Assembly (NCBI RefSeq): GCF_921293095.1
Contig: NC_060251.1
Span: forward strand, 91,250,566 to 91,314,565
Reading direction: 5' to 3'
Length of the DNA stretch: 64,000 nucleotides
DNA from: Ischnura elegans
Taxonomy: Eukaryota; Arthropoda; Insecta; Odonata; Coenagrionidae
How positions within the stretch are numbered: position 1 is the first letter of the stretch; every line of letters starts with the position of its first letter. Position numbers and translations under genes: made by a program. Under the pieces are notes generated by a model. The model had not been told where the DNA came from, made no database searches, and saw nothing but the letters and a program-made list of their open reading frames with translations. This document shows, piece by piece, positions 36,505 through 47,827 of the stretch.

Positions 36505-36888
36505 AACCAAAATTTTTTTGCTATTATAAAATTCTAAGTTTCTTTTAATTTGCTTTATTTACAACATACTCAATGTAAAAAGGTCACATAAAAACTAATA
36601 AAGTAAAGTAGTCAGAAGAATAAATATAACCCGGTTCTTTTTTTTTAAAGGGTTATTCGAAAGGCTTATTTTAGATTTTTTTAATAGATTTGTGATATTA
36701 AGTAATATAAGCTGTGAAATTCTCTCTGTTTACAGTATTTTTTTCTGAGCAAATTGCTTATTTTACTTACTTCTATCTGATTTTTAAGAGCCAGAATAGA
36801 GTCAAAATTCATTTCCGGGAATGCAGTTTCCTAAAATTTTCCCTTCATCTTGAACCCGATCCGTGAGCCCCCATAGCCCTAATGCCTG
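36505..36888. mobile_element. 5'-truncated relative of the hAT element at 51252
   Basis: Shares AAATTCTAAGTTT, AAGAGCCAGAAT and TTCCTAAAATTTTCC in order with 51540-51905. The right end, reversed, is CAGGCATTAGGGCTATGGGG, resembling that of the 51252-51992 element. The left terminus is not seen. Confidence 0.55.
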
Positions 36889-37454
36889 TTTGTCACAACG
36901 AATTCTTTGGTTTATAAAAATTGAAGAGTGAACTCATTGAGGAAGCTGCCTCAAAAAAAAGCTGGTAGTGCCTTCTGAGGTGGTACTGGAGAATGCAGGT
37001 CACTGAGGGAGAAACTAGCCGTGGAGAAGAGGAGAAGATTGGAAAAGTAAAGGATTTTTGCTTCTGGTTGCGCGGTTGGGGAAGGGGAGCTGGGGAGAGG
37101 TGATATCACCCGAGAGGGGGATGAGAAAGAGGGGGAGGGGATGGCAGGGAAATGTAGGGGAAGTGGCCATTTCATCCGGAGAAACCAGACGAAGAGTTTG
37201 ACGGGTGGCGAAGCCTTTCTAAGGTGCTCGCTCAAACCACTCCTGACCGGACAACTTTCAAGTGGATGAGTTCAAAAGCGAATGCATGAACGCATGCGAA
37301 TCTCTTCTGCAAAGATCTTCGAAGTGATTTCACTCAGATTACGTCGCATGTTCAAAGGTAGGAATCTTTTTCGCTAAGCTTTAGAATTGAACGATCGATA
37401 CGCAGATATTGATGAGCGAGGCGAAGCGAAGTCAAAAATCAGGAATGTTACAAA
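36889..37454. other. Purine-rich unassigned stretch
   Basis: The plus strand from about 36950 to 37170 is strongly G/A rich (GAGGGGGATGAGAAAGAGGG and similar). This opens a proline- and serine-rich frame of 94 codons on the minus strand (37235-36951). Composition alone explains the open frame; no domain is seen. Confidence 0.4.
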
Positions 37455-37935
37455 ATAGGATCCTAAAATCGGCCACAAAATGTGTTGCCAACCACCGCGC
37501 ATTCAAATAGTTTTACAAAAGTTGATACTCGCGTTGCTGATGACAAAGTGATCCAAGTTTCACGGAAAAATAAGATATAATTATGAGTGTTAACCGAATT
37601 TAATATGCATGATGATGTGATCTGTGAAATTCATAAAAGCTCAATGCTATTCCTCAAAATTACAAACATAAAACTGGAAAATATTGGAAAAAAAAGAGGA
37701 TCGTATTGCACCCATCACCGCGTCGCGGACATTTTTCAAAACCGATTAAAATGCGACCGAAGTGGCAACAGGAATTACCTACTAAACCTTTTATGGAGTG
37801 AATTTCGGCATTCTCTGTGCATTTTACTCGTCAAAAATGTTTCAGTGGCAATGATAACGTATATTATAATAGAGGATTCTCAATTTGGCCTTTTGCACGT
37901 TGTCACCCACCGCGCATTTAAATGAGATTAATAAA
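37455..37935 (+). repeat. Dispersed repeat F, copy 2
   Basis: Contains the landmarks of copy 1 in order: CAACCACCGCGCATTCAAAT, then GATCCAAGTTTCACGG, GTTAACCGAATTT and ATGCGACCGAAGTGGCAACA. CACCGCGCATTTAAATGAG recurs near its right end (37907-37925), so the unit may carry terminal direct repeats or be tandem. An open frame of 112 codons (37587-37925) lies wholly inside the repeat. Confidence 0.6.
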
Positions 37936-38480
37936 ACGGGGCAGTCGTGGGACTGGCCGACAGAAGTGAGAACTGAAATAATTACTATCAATTTATTTTT
38001 TATATAGATTTAATAATATTAAAGAACTAATTTTTCCAGGAATACTCATTTTTCATCAAAAATTGAAATTATTTCTTTCAGCAAACTGTTTATTATTAAA
38101 TTAAAAATACGATGTGTATGAATAGAAAGTAACATCATTTATATATTAAAATATAATATCCTTTTATTTCTTTTATTTAATATGCTTCAAACCTATAATT
38201 GTTCACTATGCACATAAAAGAAACTGCCTTAAATTGTACTGACCTATATTTTTATAGCGTGTACACTCTTCTACACGTTCATACACGAGCTCTTTATATT
38301 TAATGAACTTATACAATATACATTATAGATTTTTATTTTCAATTTTATTATTTTTTAAACAAAAAGTCTTTATATTAACAATATATTAACAAAGTTTATT
38401 TACTATACCTAGTCAGCCTGCGTAGTTGAAATATCCATTGTAAATTTTTTTTAATTGTACGAGATTGAGAAAAAAATCCA
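37936..38480. other. No recognisable gene or element
   Basis: Very AT-rich. No feature is supported. Confidence 0.5.
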
Positions 38481-38538
38481 CCCCGGTGGGGAATCGAACC
38501 CTAGTCTCCCGCGTGACAGACCACTATACTGCCGAGGA
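38481..38538 (-). pseudogene. tRNA-Asp(GTC)-derived pseudogene or SINE head
   Basis: The minus strand begins TCCTCGGCAGTATAGTGGT and continues CTGTCACGCGGGAGAC, then GGGTTCGATTCCCCACCGGGG. These are the D arm, the anticodon loop with GTC, and the T arm and acceptor of arthropod tRNA-Asp. About a dozen bases between the D arm and the anticodon loop are deleted. It cannot fold as tRNA. A run of T follows on the minus strand, so it could be the head of a tRNA-Asp-derived SINE. Confidence 0.75.
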
Positions 38539-38664
38539 TGCGATACTAAGAGACGAATTTTAAGACGGAAATGTATATCTCGCTGCAGCGATCGCGGTGT
38601 CGGGTCGGTGACGCTCACGCGAATTCTATGTTTTTTCCCCATCCCGCAAAAGTGCTTAACACCG

Positions 38665-38975
38665 CTAAAGAAGTTTCTTTCACTTCAAAAAATTCACCAC
38701 TCTTATCGCTGACGGGCATAGAGATCCGATTTTCACTGGTAAATAAGGCATGATTGCTGTTTTAGGGTCAAAATCTATATTCAAAATAATTTGAATTATC
38801 AAATTCATAACTAAATGATGCCATTCATCGCAGTCGCAAACATAATACTGTCAAATAATGGAAATAATCGGATAGCAATACACTCATCGGCGCACTTAGG
38901 ATATTTATGAAAACCGATTTAAATGCGAACGAAGTGGAAACAGAATAAAAGCTCACACGTGATGGAATAGGGACA
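38665..38975 (+). repeat. Dispersed repeat F, copy 3
   Basis: Diverged copy: TCACCACTCTTATCGCTGAC, GAGATCCGATTTTCACTGG and AACCGATTTAAATGCGAACG keep the order seen at 4550-4620/5590 and 37510-37760. A hAT element of the CAGGGATGG family lies immediately right of it. Confidence 0.55.
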
Positions 38976-38981
38976 CCTCCA

Positions 38982-39635
38982 CAGGGATGGCAAGTGAAAC
39001 GAAACGAAAGTGTTTCGATTCGACCCGCATTGAAATGAAAATACTAAGCTTTGTTTTAGTTTCGTTCCCGCATGAAATTGAAATCACCAAGGAGTTTAAT
39101 TTCGACCCAGGACGAAACTTTATTTCCAGGAAAAAAACTAAATTAATCGAAACTACGCTATTCATGGTTAAGTTTAGATCCCAGAAGCTCAGTGGTGGGG
39201 GAAACGAAGGAATATCTTCTTTCCTTTACGTTTGATATACGTGTGGAGAGATTAAAACATAGAGCTTAAAAATCGAATGGCCAGTTTGTGTTCATCATTC
39301 TCCTGTGAGTGCCCCACTGCCCCATGCATCTATTGGCGGTAGGCCGAACCTTTACTTCATTAAACCATACTTCGTTCTCGGTGTAAGGGTCGAAACTACA
39401 CTGTTCGATAGTGAAGCACGTGTTCCCTACGGTGCAAAACATTATCTACGTTTTTTTAAGCCCCACAGTTTTAGTTTAGTTTCGACCCGAAGTAGTTTTG
39501 ACTCCGATTTCGTTTCGACCCTGAGTTTAGCTCCCCGGGTTTAAATCCATTTCGTTTCTGCATTTCGCTCGTGGGAACGAAACTATTAAAATTTTACTGG
39601 TTTTGACTTTCGTTTAGTTTTTATTGCCACCCCTG
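38982..39635. mobile_element. Non-autonomous hAT element, family CAGGGATGG, copy 2
   Basis: The ends CAGGGATGGCAAGTGAAACG and TTGCCACCCCTG mirror each other. The flanks CACCTCCA and CTCCTCCA agree at 7 of 8 positions. The interior follows the copy at 4888-5544 along its whole length (for example GACCCGAAGTAGTTTTGACT), so both are members of one roughly 655-bp family without coding capacity. Confidence 0.88.
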
Positions 39636-39842
39636 CTCCTCCATGTAGTCGACCTCTTGGTTGTAATGGTGAAAAGATGGACAGATGGGAATACTATTCG
39701 TGGCATAACATAAAGCTTTGTGGGGGGGATGGGATTTCATGGGGAGGAGATGGATTGGAGCGTGGATGACGACGGCAAATTTTTGAAAAATGACATGCCT
39801 TGAAATACATTTTACTCTAAACTTTTTCATTTTGGCACTATA

Positions 39843-39965
39843 CATTTAACTTTAAGCAGATACAGTTATATTAAATGTCAAAACTAGGCAATATCCTTAA
39901 ATGCTGTTTTTTTTTAGGCTTGAGAGGGGATTTATCCTTTAACCCTGATCCCTCCCCATAGTTTT
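39843..39965 (+). repeat. Dispersed repeat shared with 53398
   Basis: TTTAACTTTAAGCAGAT, followed by AAAACTAGGCAATA, matches TTTAACTTTAAGCAGATG and ATAACTAGACAATA at 53400-53450. Both end in a C-rich run. It is likely the end of an eroded transposon. Confidence 0.5.
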
Positions 39966-42900
39966 CGGATGCACTTTGCAGGGACCATGAAGACAGTTTT
40001 TATGGTATCCAGATTTTTCAGTATTTTATTTAATGCTGGGGATTCTTAAGGACATTAAATAATTAAGTAGGACGAAAATATGCTATCATAATTGTCTAAA
40101 ACTATTAACCTTTGAGTTTAATTGAACGATAACTTTGAGCGAATATCAACAATACGATTGCGCATTATCACTCATTTTCAGATTGATTATCATCATGATC
40201 ATATCAAGAAAATTATGAAGGAAATAGGAGCTATGATGTAGCTAACATAACCCATTTGGCTGATTCATTTTAATATAATAACCTCGTTCTCCAATTAGTC
40301 TGGGATAAGATTTTCGCCGCTGCTTTTGTCGACATTTTCAAGGTTATTGCAATTATAATGACAGATTTAGGCTGTCTCGCACATGTAGAGCATTCACAAT
40401 AGGTAGTTAATCACATTCGATGTGATCGCTAATTCGGTCACTTTCCTTAAAAGCATATGCCCCGGGGTCACACATGCGATGCCTTTCCCTAATTTTTGAC
40501 TCGCCATCAAGGCTTCCAACACACAGTGGTTTTTAGAGGTTTTTCAAGCCTCTAGCTTCCGCGTTCTGTGTTATTATCCCTGTATATTCTTAATTAATTT
40601 CAATACTTGTTTTTTATCATGCATATGACGCCTCAGGAACTGATTGCTGATTTTTATCTATTGCGTCGAGAACGATATGAAGATGATTTTCAATTTCTAA
40701 CTCAACATTCGCCTCAAATATCTTTGAATTCAACCTCGCGCATAGGCAGATTAGTCAATGTATTCTGCTTATTTCTGTCAGCCTTAAATATCAGCAGTCA
40801 ATGATCTTTATCCTATGCTCACTTCCTTGCCCACTCCAAACGATACCAGTTTTATGATTTTTTTCTTGAGGATTCTGAAGTAAAAAAGAGTGGACACTAA
40901 TTCCGAGAAAAGTAATCGATTAATAAGAGAAGAGCTAACAATGTATGGGAAATAAAATTTAACAGAAAAACGAAAAGGAAGAAAAGTGTGTGCCAAGTCT
41001 GTTTAAGCGAATTAGAGGCAGTCAATGAGGTAAATGTGGCGGACTCACAGAAGGAAAAATGGTACTCGCGATGCATTAAAGCGATTCCGTGAACATTTCA
41101 GCTGAGCAGAAAAAAAGCTTGCTAGAAAATGAAGGAATGCACTGAAACAAGTATTTCGTTTAGCTGTTAGTCACGAATGTCCCAAAAAATACAAGTACCT
41201 AAGGATGCCATGACTGAATACGTAGATTTTAACTTTTACTTCAAGAGTGATAATTGCACAAAAATAAACACACGCAATTACTTATCATTCTGGAAATCTA
41301 GAAGATCCCTTCCGGCTTAGACGTGAATGAATCAATTCCATTTGATGCTAGTGAAATTAAAATAACTTAGATTACGTAATTGTTGCTCAGTTGGAGTATT
41401 GATACCCTCAGGCTTATTTCATGCATCAATCGACTCTCGAAAACATGATTTATTATGACGGCGCGAGGCCGAACCATATTCACATACCTGAAAAGCAGAG
41501 GTAGTGTCATTCACCGACATATGTCCTTGACAGTGATTATTTGGGCCGGAATCGACTTATGCAATCCGGTATCTCTTTCAGAACACCTGGAATGAAACTT
41601 GCCAAGCTCCTTCCTTTGCATTGAAACTGGTTAACAAGGCGCATTCCATCAAATGACCCAATCTTGCCCATATTGAGGGAATAAATTTAAAAATTCAGGT
41701 GACTGGTTCCATTTTAACTGCTCCAGTTAATTCGGGTGAAGCGCGATATAAGGAAATGATTTCCTGTTCTCAAAAATTTCGTTCGATAGGAGTCTGCTCA
41801 GCCGTCACCTCCATTTTTTTTATTTTACCAGATGGAGTTATTGACAGGTCCTGCCTCAAATTCTGCGTTTCGGGGTAATTTTAACCCTCGCCTGAATGTA
41901 TTGGTCTCCGCCTTACGTGCCTTAGTCTCCAATTGAAACATGCTTAGTATTTAGCGACGTTTTTCCAATGTCAACTCATCTGATAACCTACTGATAGAGT
42001 TGCGTCGTGTTGGAGAATGCCTGTTATCTCATTTAATCCATTATTTACAATTTTTCTGAAAATCTAATAAAAGTAAGAAGTAGCAAAGCTAACAATCAGC
42101 CGAAAACAACATCATACTTGCGAATGCCGGTAAAAGCTATAAAAATGTAAGGTGGAGAACGCAGGTATCTTTGCATCTATTTTAAGCTTCACCACTTATT
42201 AAATATTATTGAATAGGAAGCAACACACCTGAATCCATGCAACGTATGGGCAACAATCAATAGTTGAATATTCACAAAAAAAATTACCTTTTTTTGTAGC
42301 TCGAATTTGTACACTTATTTTTTTTTCTTTCCCTTCTTTCTCACTCACAGTCCGAAAATCCCAATCATACCGACCAAGCCATGCAAGAGAATAGTGAATA
42401 GCATGGCTTATTTAAGGAGCATAAGCAACGATAATACGTAGATTGCCGTTACAGCGAATATTGTGAGGGATCCCTCTTACTCTACCACTTGAGTTCCATT
42501 GGCTGCAAGCAAATTTCCGTTGCTTTACTTCCGGCCATTAAAATTCTATAATTCTTCCGCATGCTATTGAACGCCATACATTGTCCAATTTTCTGACGCC
42601 TTTTCAAGGACTTCCTCATTCACTCTCGCCTTTTGAAGGGTACTCACCAACTAATTTCCATGAATTAATAGCTCAAACGATGTTTATACAATTATCTATC
42701 TCTGCACTTGTGATGGGTTATTTGGAAAGTTGAAATCATTGAAGCTGCTTCATTGGTGACTTCATAGATTCAGTGAAAGCTGGCATCTTAACTACTGCTT
42801 GGCTTCCAAGCTTGAGTTTACCGCGGAGAGCTGCAGCGCCCGTAGATTAATTGCCCTGGCTTCACTTAATGGCTCTAACTGGATAACGAACAGGTCCACA

Positions 42901-43764
42901 AGTAATCCGAGCCCCGCTCATCGTGGATGTGTGAATTGGATGGAGTCTGATTTTATCAAATGGTGAGGCACGAAATAAATGAAAAATATTTGAATTAGGC
43001 CATACCTTGGCCTGTGGTGAATTAAATCTTAACTTTGCAGGTTAAATTTTTAGATGCACTTCGGGAAAGTGCGCCAGCACGAACTATAATTTCTTTTCTA
43101 CGCTTTTATTCTGAAATTAAATAGCCATTGACACAATTGTATTTCGATGTACATTAGATGAAATTAGACGTATCGTTGGTTGAAATTTTAGATATTGGTT
43201 AACCTTTACTCCGAAAATTGTTTTAGAACTGTTACTATGTTAAAAGTCCTTGGTTAGATTTTAAGTTGGTCCAATTTAATTTTTTCAGGGAAATTAATAT
43301 GGCATTAATTGCTAATCACGTTGAAGATTTGAAAAACATACCCTTTGATATGACTTTATATATAGCGTTTATACGAATGACTTTCCGTTTAATAAAGGGC
43401 ACCCTTGAAACCGATATAAAAATTATAATCAGTCATTTTCGTGCCAAAGCTGAAAATTGCTAAAATATGAGCCCCTTGATTGCGTCAAAATAAAACTATT
43501 TCACCAGTACAAATATGAATTTTTAATTTTTATTCGATGATTGGTGAAATCAACTCAATTCTACCAAGAAAATCAAACTGTAGTATTCTTTATATTTTAT
43601 CAAACCGGACTGGATTTCAACTGCATTGTAGTCGTTATTAAGGTCTTCTCCACAGTAAAAAATTTTGGTGGAATGGCAAAAATATTTTACTAGAACTAAA
43701 ATGAGATAAAAATTTTTGGATGCTAAGAGATGAAATCTGGTGCTCATTCATTTACTCGTTAAAA
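39966..43764. other. Long stretch with no recognisable gene or element
   Basis: AT-rich DNA of nearly 4 kb. Short frames exist, but none has a recognisable motif. No inverted termini, tRNA-like boxes or LINE landmarks were found by eye. Confidence 0.45.
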
Positions 43765-44040
43765 CAAATACGACTATCTACGTATTGGACGCTGCCAGCT
43801 GAAGGCTGTTGCCTGGGTGCTTGCCAGATACAAGTGGCGGAGCAGCCCAAGAGCAAGAAAAAGAAGAAGAAGCGCCCCTTTGACCCATTTCTGGTCGAGG
43901 CGATTCCCACAAAATTGTCCCTCTGCCCTCGAGGCGACGTCTCGTCGGACCACTTTCCAACTACTACGTCAGTTTTCCTCGACCTTGCCGTTTCTTATCA
44001 TAGAAGATGCGGGCGCTGAGCTCACGCAGAGTAGCTGATC
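43765..44040 (+). other. GC-rich island with possible coding exon
   Basis: GC content rises abruptly. Two overlapping plus-strand frames are open (43720-44019, 99 codons; 43817-44038, 73 codons). The first includes a lysine run after EQPKS and continues RPFDPFLVEAIPTKLSLCP, which looks more protein-like than most frames here. No family is recognised, and no clear splice signals or neighbouring exons were found. A piece of a processed pseudogene or a chance frame in a GC-rich patch are alternatives. Confidence 0.25.
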
Positions 44041-44735
44041 AGATCACATCTTCCCCAATTTCACTATCCTCTCTCGAAATCGAACACATTTTCCGCTGAA
44101 TAGGCCATTGAGTGTCCCTCTTTTAAATCGGCTTTAAAATGTGTGTGAGCTTGGGACTAAGCGAACGATGGAAGTAGGAGATGGCATCATTCGAGAACAA
44201 AGGGTTTAATTAGCTAGCCCATTAAGTGGATACAGAACCCGTGATCGGACGTTTAGATTAACTAGGAAAGGGTTGAATAGCAATATTTTACAGGTTGCTG
44301 AGCTGAGTTCAAAAGGATACTTTCGCGAAGTGGTTTACATCCTCGATCGAGATGATTCTGGACAAAATCAACGTTCTAGTAAGCATTAAGACTATGTTAT
44401 CGGAGGAAATCAAAACTAAGAATTAAAAGAATGTGAATGACGAAGAAGTAAGACAGATAGAAGTAGCTATGATATCATTAGACTACTACAAGAAGCCGGT
44501 TGAGGTTGGTTTAAATGGAAGACGACATACTATTATTCTACAACACGCCAACCCTCATTGACACACTATATAGTAGGTAGTATAAGGTCCTACTCTGGTA
44601 TTCAACCGAAGCGAATGATGGAATATATGAAATGAATGCAGAAATATAGCATTGAACACATAAAAAAGAGCGAAATGATTGATATTATCTGATATTTCAC
44701 GGAGAATTACATTTGAAAAAATTAAAGAGAACAGA
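44041..44735. other. No recognisable gene or element
   Basis: No supported feature. Confidence 0.5.
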
Positions 44736-44890
44736 CAGTTTAAAGCGACCATGGATATAAATTTTACTAAAAATTCATTAGGCATTTCTCTTGGATTGTG
44801 GCACAATCCCTAAGTAAGGGGCGATTAGTCAAGAAGAATCTAAAAGATGACTAAGTATTTTTTAGGATTTAGTTAGGATGTAGCTAATGA
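44736..44890 (+). repeat. Dispersed repeat, inverted relative of 52885-53040
   Basis: CATGGATATAAATTTTA, GGATTGTGGCACAATCCC, AAGGGGCGAT and TTTTTTAGGATTTAGTTAGG appear as reverse complements, in reversed order, at 52885-53040. The unit is unidentified, but it abuts the hammerhead-bearing repeat at 53040. Confidence 0.7.
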
Positions 44891-45308
44891 GCAATGATAA
44901 GCAGCTTGGGGGATGACTTACAAATGATCAATCTCATATAAATATTTAACAGAAATTATTGCAGATATTTTATCTAAATTTAAGTATGCAGTGATTTCCC
45001 CATCTGACGCCAGAAGATAATAATCTCAGTGAGAATAATGCGTTAGCGGTCAACAAAGTGGCAGAGAGAGTTTGAGAAGCAAGCGATTGAGAACTCAGGA
45101 AAACAAGATACTTAGGTAAATAATTTTTTTAATGGTTACACTAGCGTAAAAAAGGCAAAGGCTACATTAATATCATTGTTAATCAATTGCAAGCTTTGTT
45201 TAAGATGGCATTCCATTCGTTTTCTCGTAAGACAATCTTTTCACCTGCACTTTATCATTCATTTTCACCTCATTACCCGTTCCCCTTAAAGTATAGATGA
45301 ACTGATGG
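44891..45308. other. No recognisable gene or element
   Basis: AT-rich. Nothing is recognised. Confidence 0.5.
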
Positions 45309-45316
45309 CGAGCGTT

Positions 45317-45574
45317 TAGGGATGCCGACTCACAAAAAATATTGGGGGGCCCAAACCGGGGATCTTGCCCCGGGAAATTTTATAAGTAGTGAATTTTAAG
45401 TTTTTTAAGCATTTTCGAAGAGTCATATGATCGAAATTAGATCCCTGATAACTAGAATCTCGATATCTGGACACTCCGGGGAAAATCGACAAGCCTGACG
45501 CATTTGTTCCTCACACCCATAACGAATTTTTGAGGGCTCGGGCCCCCTTAGGCCCCGTGGAGTCGGCGCCACTG
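45317..45574. mobile_element. Non-autonomous hAT element with perfect 8-bp duplication
   Basis: CGAGCGTT flanks the element exactly on both sides (45309-45316 and 45575-45582). The ends are TAGGGATGCCGACTC and, reversed, CAGTGGCGCCGACTCC. The interior of 258 bp has two GGGGCCC-rich subterminal blocks and no coding content. Confidence 0.9.
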
Positions 45575-45582
45575 CGAGCGTT

Positions 45583-46007
45583 CTACGGCGAATATTTGAA
45601 AAATACTGACGAATAGCGAATATTTACGTGCTTTGTATTGGTCATAAAATTAATGTGTGCAGAAAGAGGGTTAAAATAAGCTGTGAGCATTGAATATAAG
45701 TGTAGAGATGGGATTGAACTAGGCGAATTGAGACGGAGAGTGAGGCAAACGAAGATGTACTCGACATAGAGGATTAAGAAAATTCATTAAGAAGATACAA
45801 GAGTAAGCCTTAAGATAATAATAATTATTATTATAAAAATAACATCTTCTTATTTATTACAAGCAAAAATTAAAGCTTTTCTAAAAGTAAAAATACAATT
45901 TATTACAAGTAAATAATAAAGTCCTTTCTTAAAATTTACTTTTTGAAAATCATATATATATAAAATAATATAACTCCACGCCATGAATGGTAGCAAATCT
46001 AGCCACG
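45583..46007. other. AT-rich sequence with an AAT microsatellite
   Basis: AATAATAATAATTATTATTA occurs at 45817-45836. The region near 45953-45972 (TATATATATAAAATAATATA) is the AT-rich tail of the tRNA-like SINE to its right. Confidence 0.5.
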
Positions 46008-46070
46008 GTGGATTCGAACCGGCGACCTTCAGGCTGGTAGGTGGGGACATTACTCCGGCGCCAACGAGGC
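46008..46070 (-). mobile_element. tRNA-like SINE head
   Basis: The minus strand reads GGCCTCGTTGGCGCCGGAGT as a box A region and CGCCGGTTCGAATCCACC with a perfect box B. An AT-rich tail continues to about 45953. Standard tRNA stems do not form. It lies directly downstream of the tRNA-Glu terminator on the same strand. Confidence 0.65.
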
Positions 46071-46072
46071 CG

Positions 46073-46078
46073 AAAAAA
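46073..46078 (-). terminator. Pol III T-run after tRNA-Glu
   Basis: Six T residues on the minus strand, starting seven bases past the last base of the tRNA. This is the expected RNA polymerase III stop. Confidence 0.75.
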
Positions 46079-46084
46079 GTTGAA

Positions 46085-46156
46085 TTCCGGTACCGGGAAT
46101 CGAACCCGGGCCTCCCGGGTGAGAGCCGGGTATCCTAACCACTAGACAATACCGGA
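46085..46156 (-). tRNA. tRNA-Glu (anticodon CTC)
   Basis: The 72-nt minus-strand sequence folds cleanly. The acceptor is TCCGGTA paired with TACCGGA, the D arm is GTCTAGTGGTTAGGAT, and the anticodon stem CCCGG/CCGGG encloses CTCTCAC (anticodon CTC). The variable region precedes a T arm CCCGGGTTCGATTCCCGG with perfect box B. The discriminator is A, and a T6 terminator follows. It is the only feature here that looks like an intact conserved host-type gene. It lies 7 bases downstream of a U6-like sequence and may be part of a copied Pol III block rather than a resident tRNA locus. Confidence 0.93.
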
Positions 46157-46163
46157 GTAATAC

Positions 46164-46268
46164 AAAAGTTGGAAACGCTTTACAATTTTGAGGCATCCTT
46201 GCGCAGGGGTCATGCTAATCTTCTCTGTATCTTTCCAATTTTAGTATATGCACTGCCTAAGAGAGTAA
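46164..46268 (-). ncRNA. U6 snRNA-like sequence, probably a pseudogene
   Basis: The minus strand keeps the U6 core: GCATATACTAAAATTGGAA, then GATACAGAGAAGATTAGCAT with the invariant ACAGAGA and AGC triad, then CCCCTGCGCAAGGATG. After this point it departs from U6. The usual GACACGCAAATTCGTGAAGCG is replaced by a shortened, altered stretch before AAAGCGTT, and the 5' stem (usually CTTCGGCAG) reads TCTTAGGCAG. A TATA-like word lies upstream (TATAAG near 46305), but not at the usual distance. U6 acts in the spliceosome catalytic centre. This copy is likely a retro-pseudogene or chimera. Confidence 0.8.
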
Positions 46269-47827
46269 CTCGGAATAGGATTTGAATATCAAGGGCTCCA
46301 GAGGCCTTATAGACGCTTTACTCCCTCTCAAACGGTAGGAACATTCTCTTTTTGCAAAGAACTCCTCGTTCGGAACTATATGTTTTCATCTTGAAAATTT
46401 CAGGGCACACAGAGTAGACGATTCCAAACATTTTAATCTATCATTAAAATATACACGAGAGAAATCTAACGCCACAATGGAGAGTTCATGCTTAGGAGTG
46501 CCGTCTTTCAAAAGAAAAGTATGACTCACAATTGCGAAATACTTGACAATGATGAAGCAGCCACGCACAGGTCGCCGCAGCAATAAACCATCAAACGGCA
46601 AGTGTATGAAATCGCCGCGGTGTACGTATCTGCCTCAAATATTGGATCGCATGCCAGCTCACAACTGCATGGATGCATTCCAGGCTCTGTCCGCCTCATG
46701 TCTAGCGTGAGTTTCTTATGTCTCTTTATTAATTATTCATCAGCCCAAGCGGCCGGAAAATCGTGAAAGTAAGAAAGGTCTACTGATTAAAAACTAGGTT
46801 GGGTACTTCGAAGATATCTCCCACAATCCAAGCTCCTCATATGGTAGCGAACGAATATTGCTAATTCAAGCACGTTTTGGCGCAAGAAAAGACCAACATA
46901 ACTCTTTTGAGTTATCACTCGGCACTTTTCCTATTTTCATGGTGCATAATAATTTCTATGGTAAGAAAGTAATTAGTAATATAGATATTTTATTGTAATA
47001 AGTAATACAGTAACTTAATGAGCTGGATTCCTATAAAAGAAGTACACGAAACAATTCAGGTACTAGCAAGGCTGAGTCTATTTCATAAAAGTCGAGGAAA
47101 ATGTTTGAAAAGGTACTTCGTAATTTACATCATTAAAGAATCTCTGACTCAAAGATGCATATAAATTACATAGTTATTCAACTCGTAAGCATAAGCCTTC
47201 TCCTAACCGTTCTGAAAACAATATGTTTTTGTTTCAAAACAAATCTGCCCTCTTCGTCCTCGATAAAGCTTGGATAACATGAAGATATTTTGTGTAATAT
47301 TAAAAACCGACGAAAATATGAAAAACAATCGCCTGCGTTAAAAGGGATTCAAGTTCAGCTGCATTTCATGAACCTCTCGAACCTGAATAAAATAGAACAC
47401 ATTATCCGATTTTATTTTACCTACCATATGATTTATCGTTTGAGAAACAATGTTGTTGAGGTCACTTTTGGCATCCGTTCAACACTGTGGGTCACATCGC
47501 ATCCCTCCCCTTCTTCCCGGTGAGCGGATGCCTTCCCTGATGACGTCAATAACTTTTTGATTAGGGAGCAAATTTTAGCGCAAAATTAATTCATGTCCGG
47601 CTTAATGATCAATTCTTTTCATTTTCCTGTTTTTATAAGAATTTTCCTGCTATAGTCATTAATTGATAGTTGAATCCCGCAGCGAAAAATTAGGAGCGAT
47701 GGATCGAATTTAGAATCGAAATCTGTTTATGTCAACCACGACAATCACCTAAAATTAAGTCGCTGAAGGGAAAAATGAATGCTCCCTGGCCATGAAGAAG
47801 CAGTTGAATTGAAGCTAGAGAAGAACG
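46269..47827. other. No recognisable gene or element
   Basis: No supported feature. Open frames of 71 and 77 codons (46601-46386 minus; 47290-47523 plus) have no motif. Confidence 0.45.

Noticed and set aside
36951-37235. 94-codon proline/serine-rich minus-strand frame
   Set aside because: It is produced by a G/A-rich tract on the plus strand. Low-complexity composition explains the absence of stops.
37587-37925. 112-codon plus-strand frame as a host gene
   Set aside because: It lies inside repeat F, whose other copies do not keep the frame.
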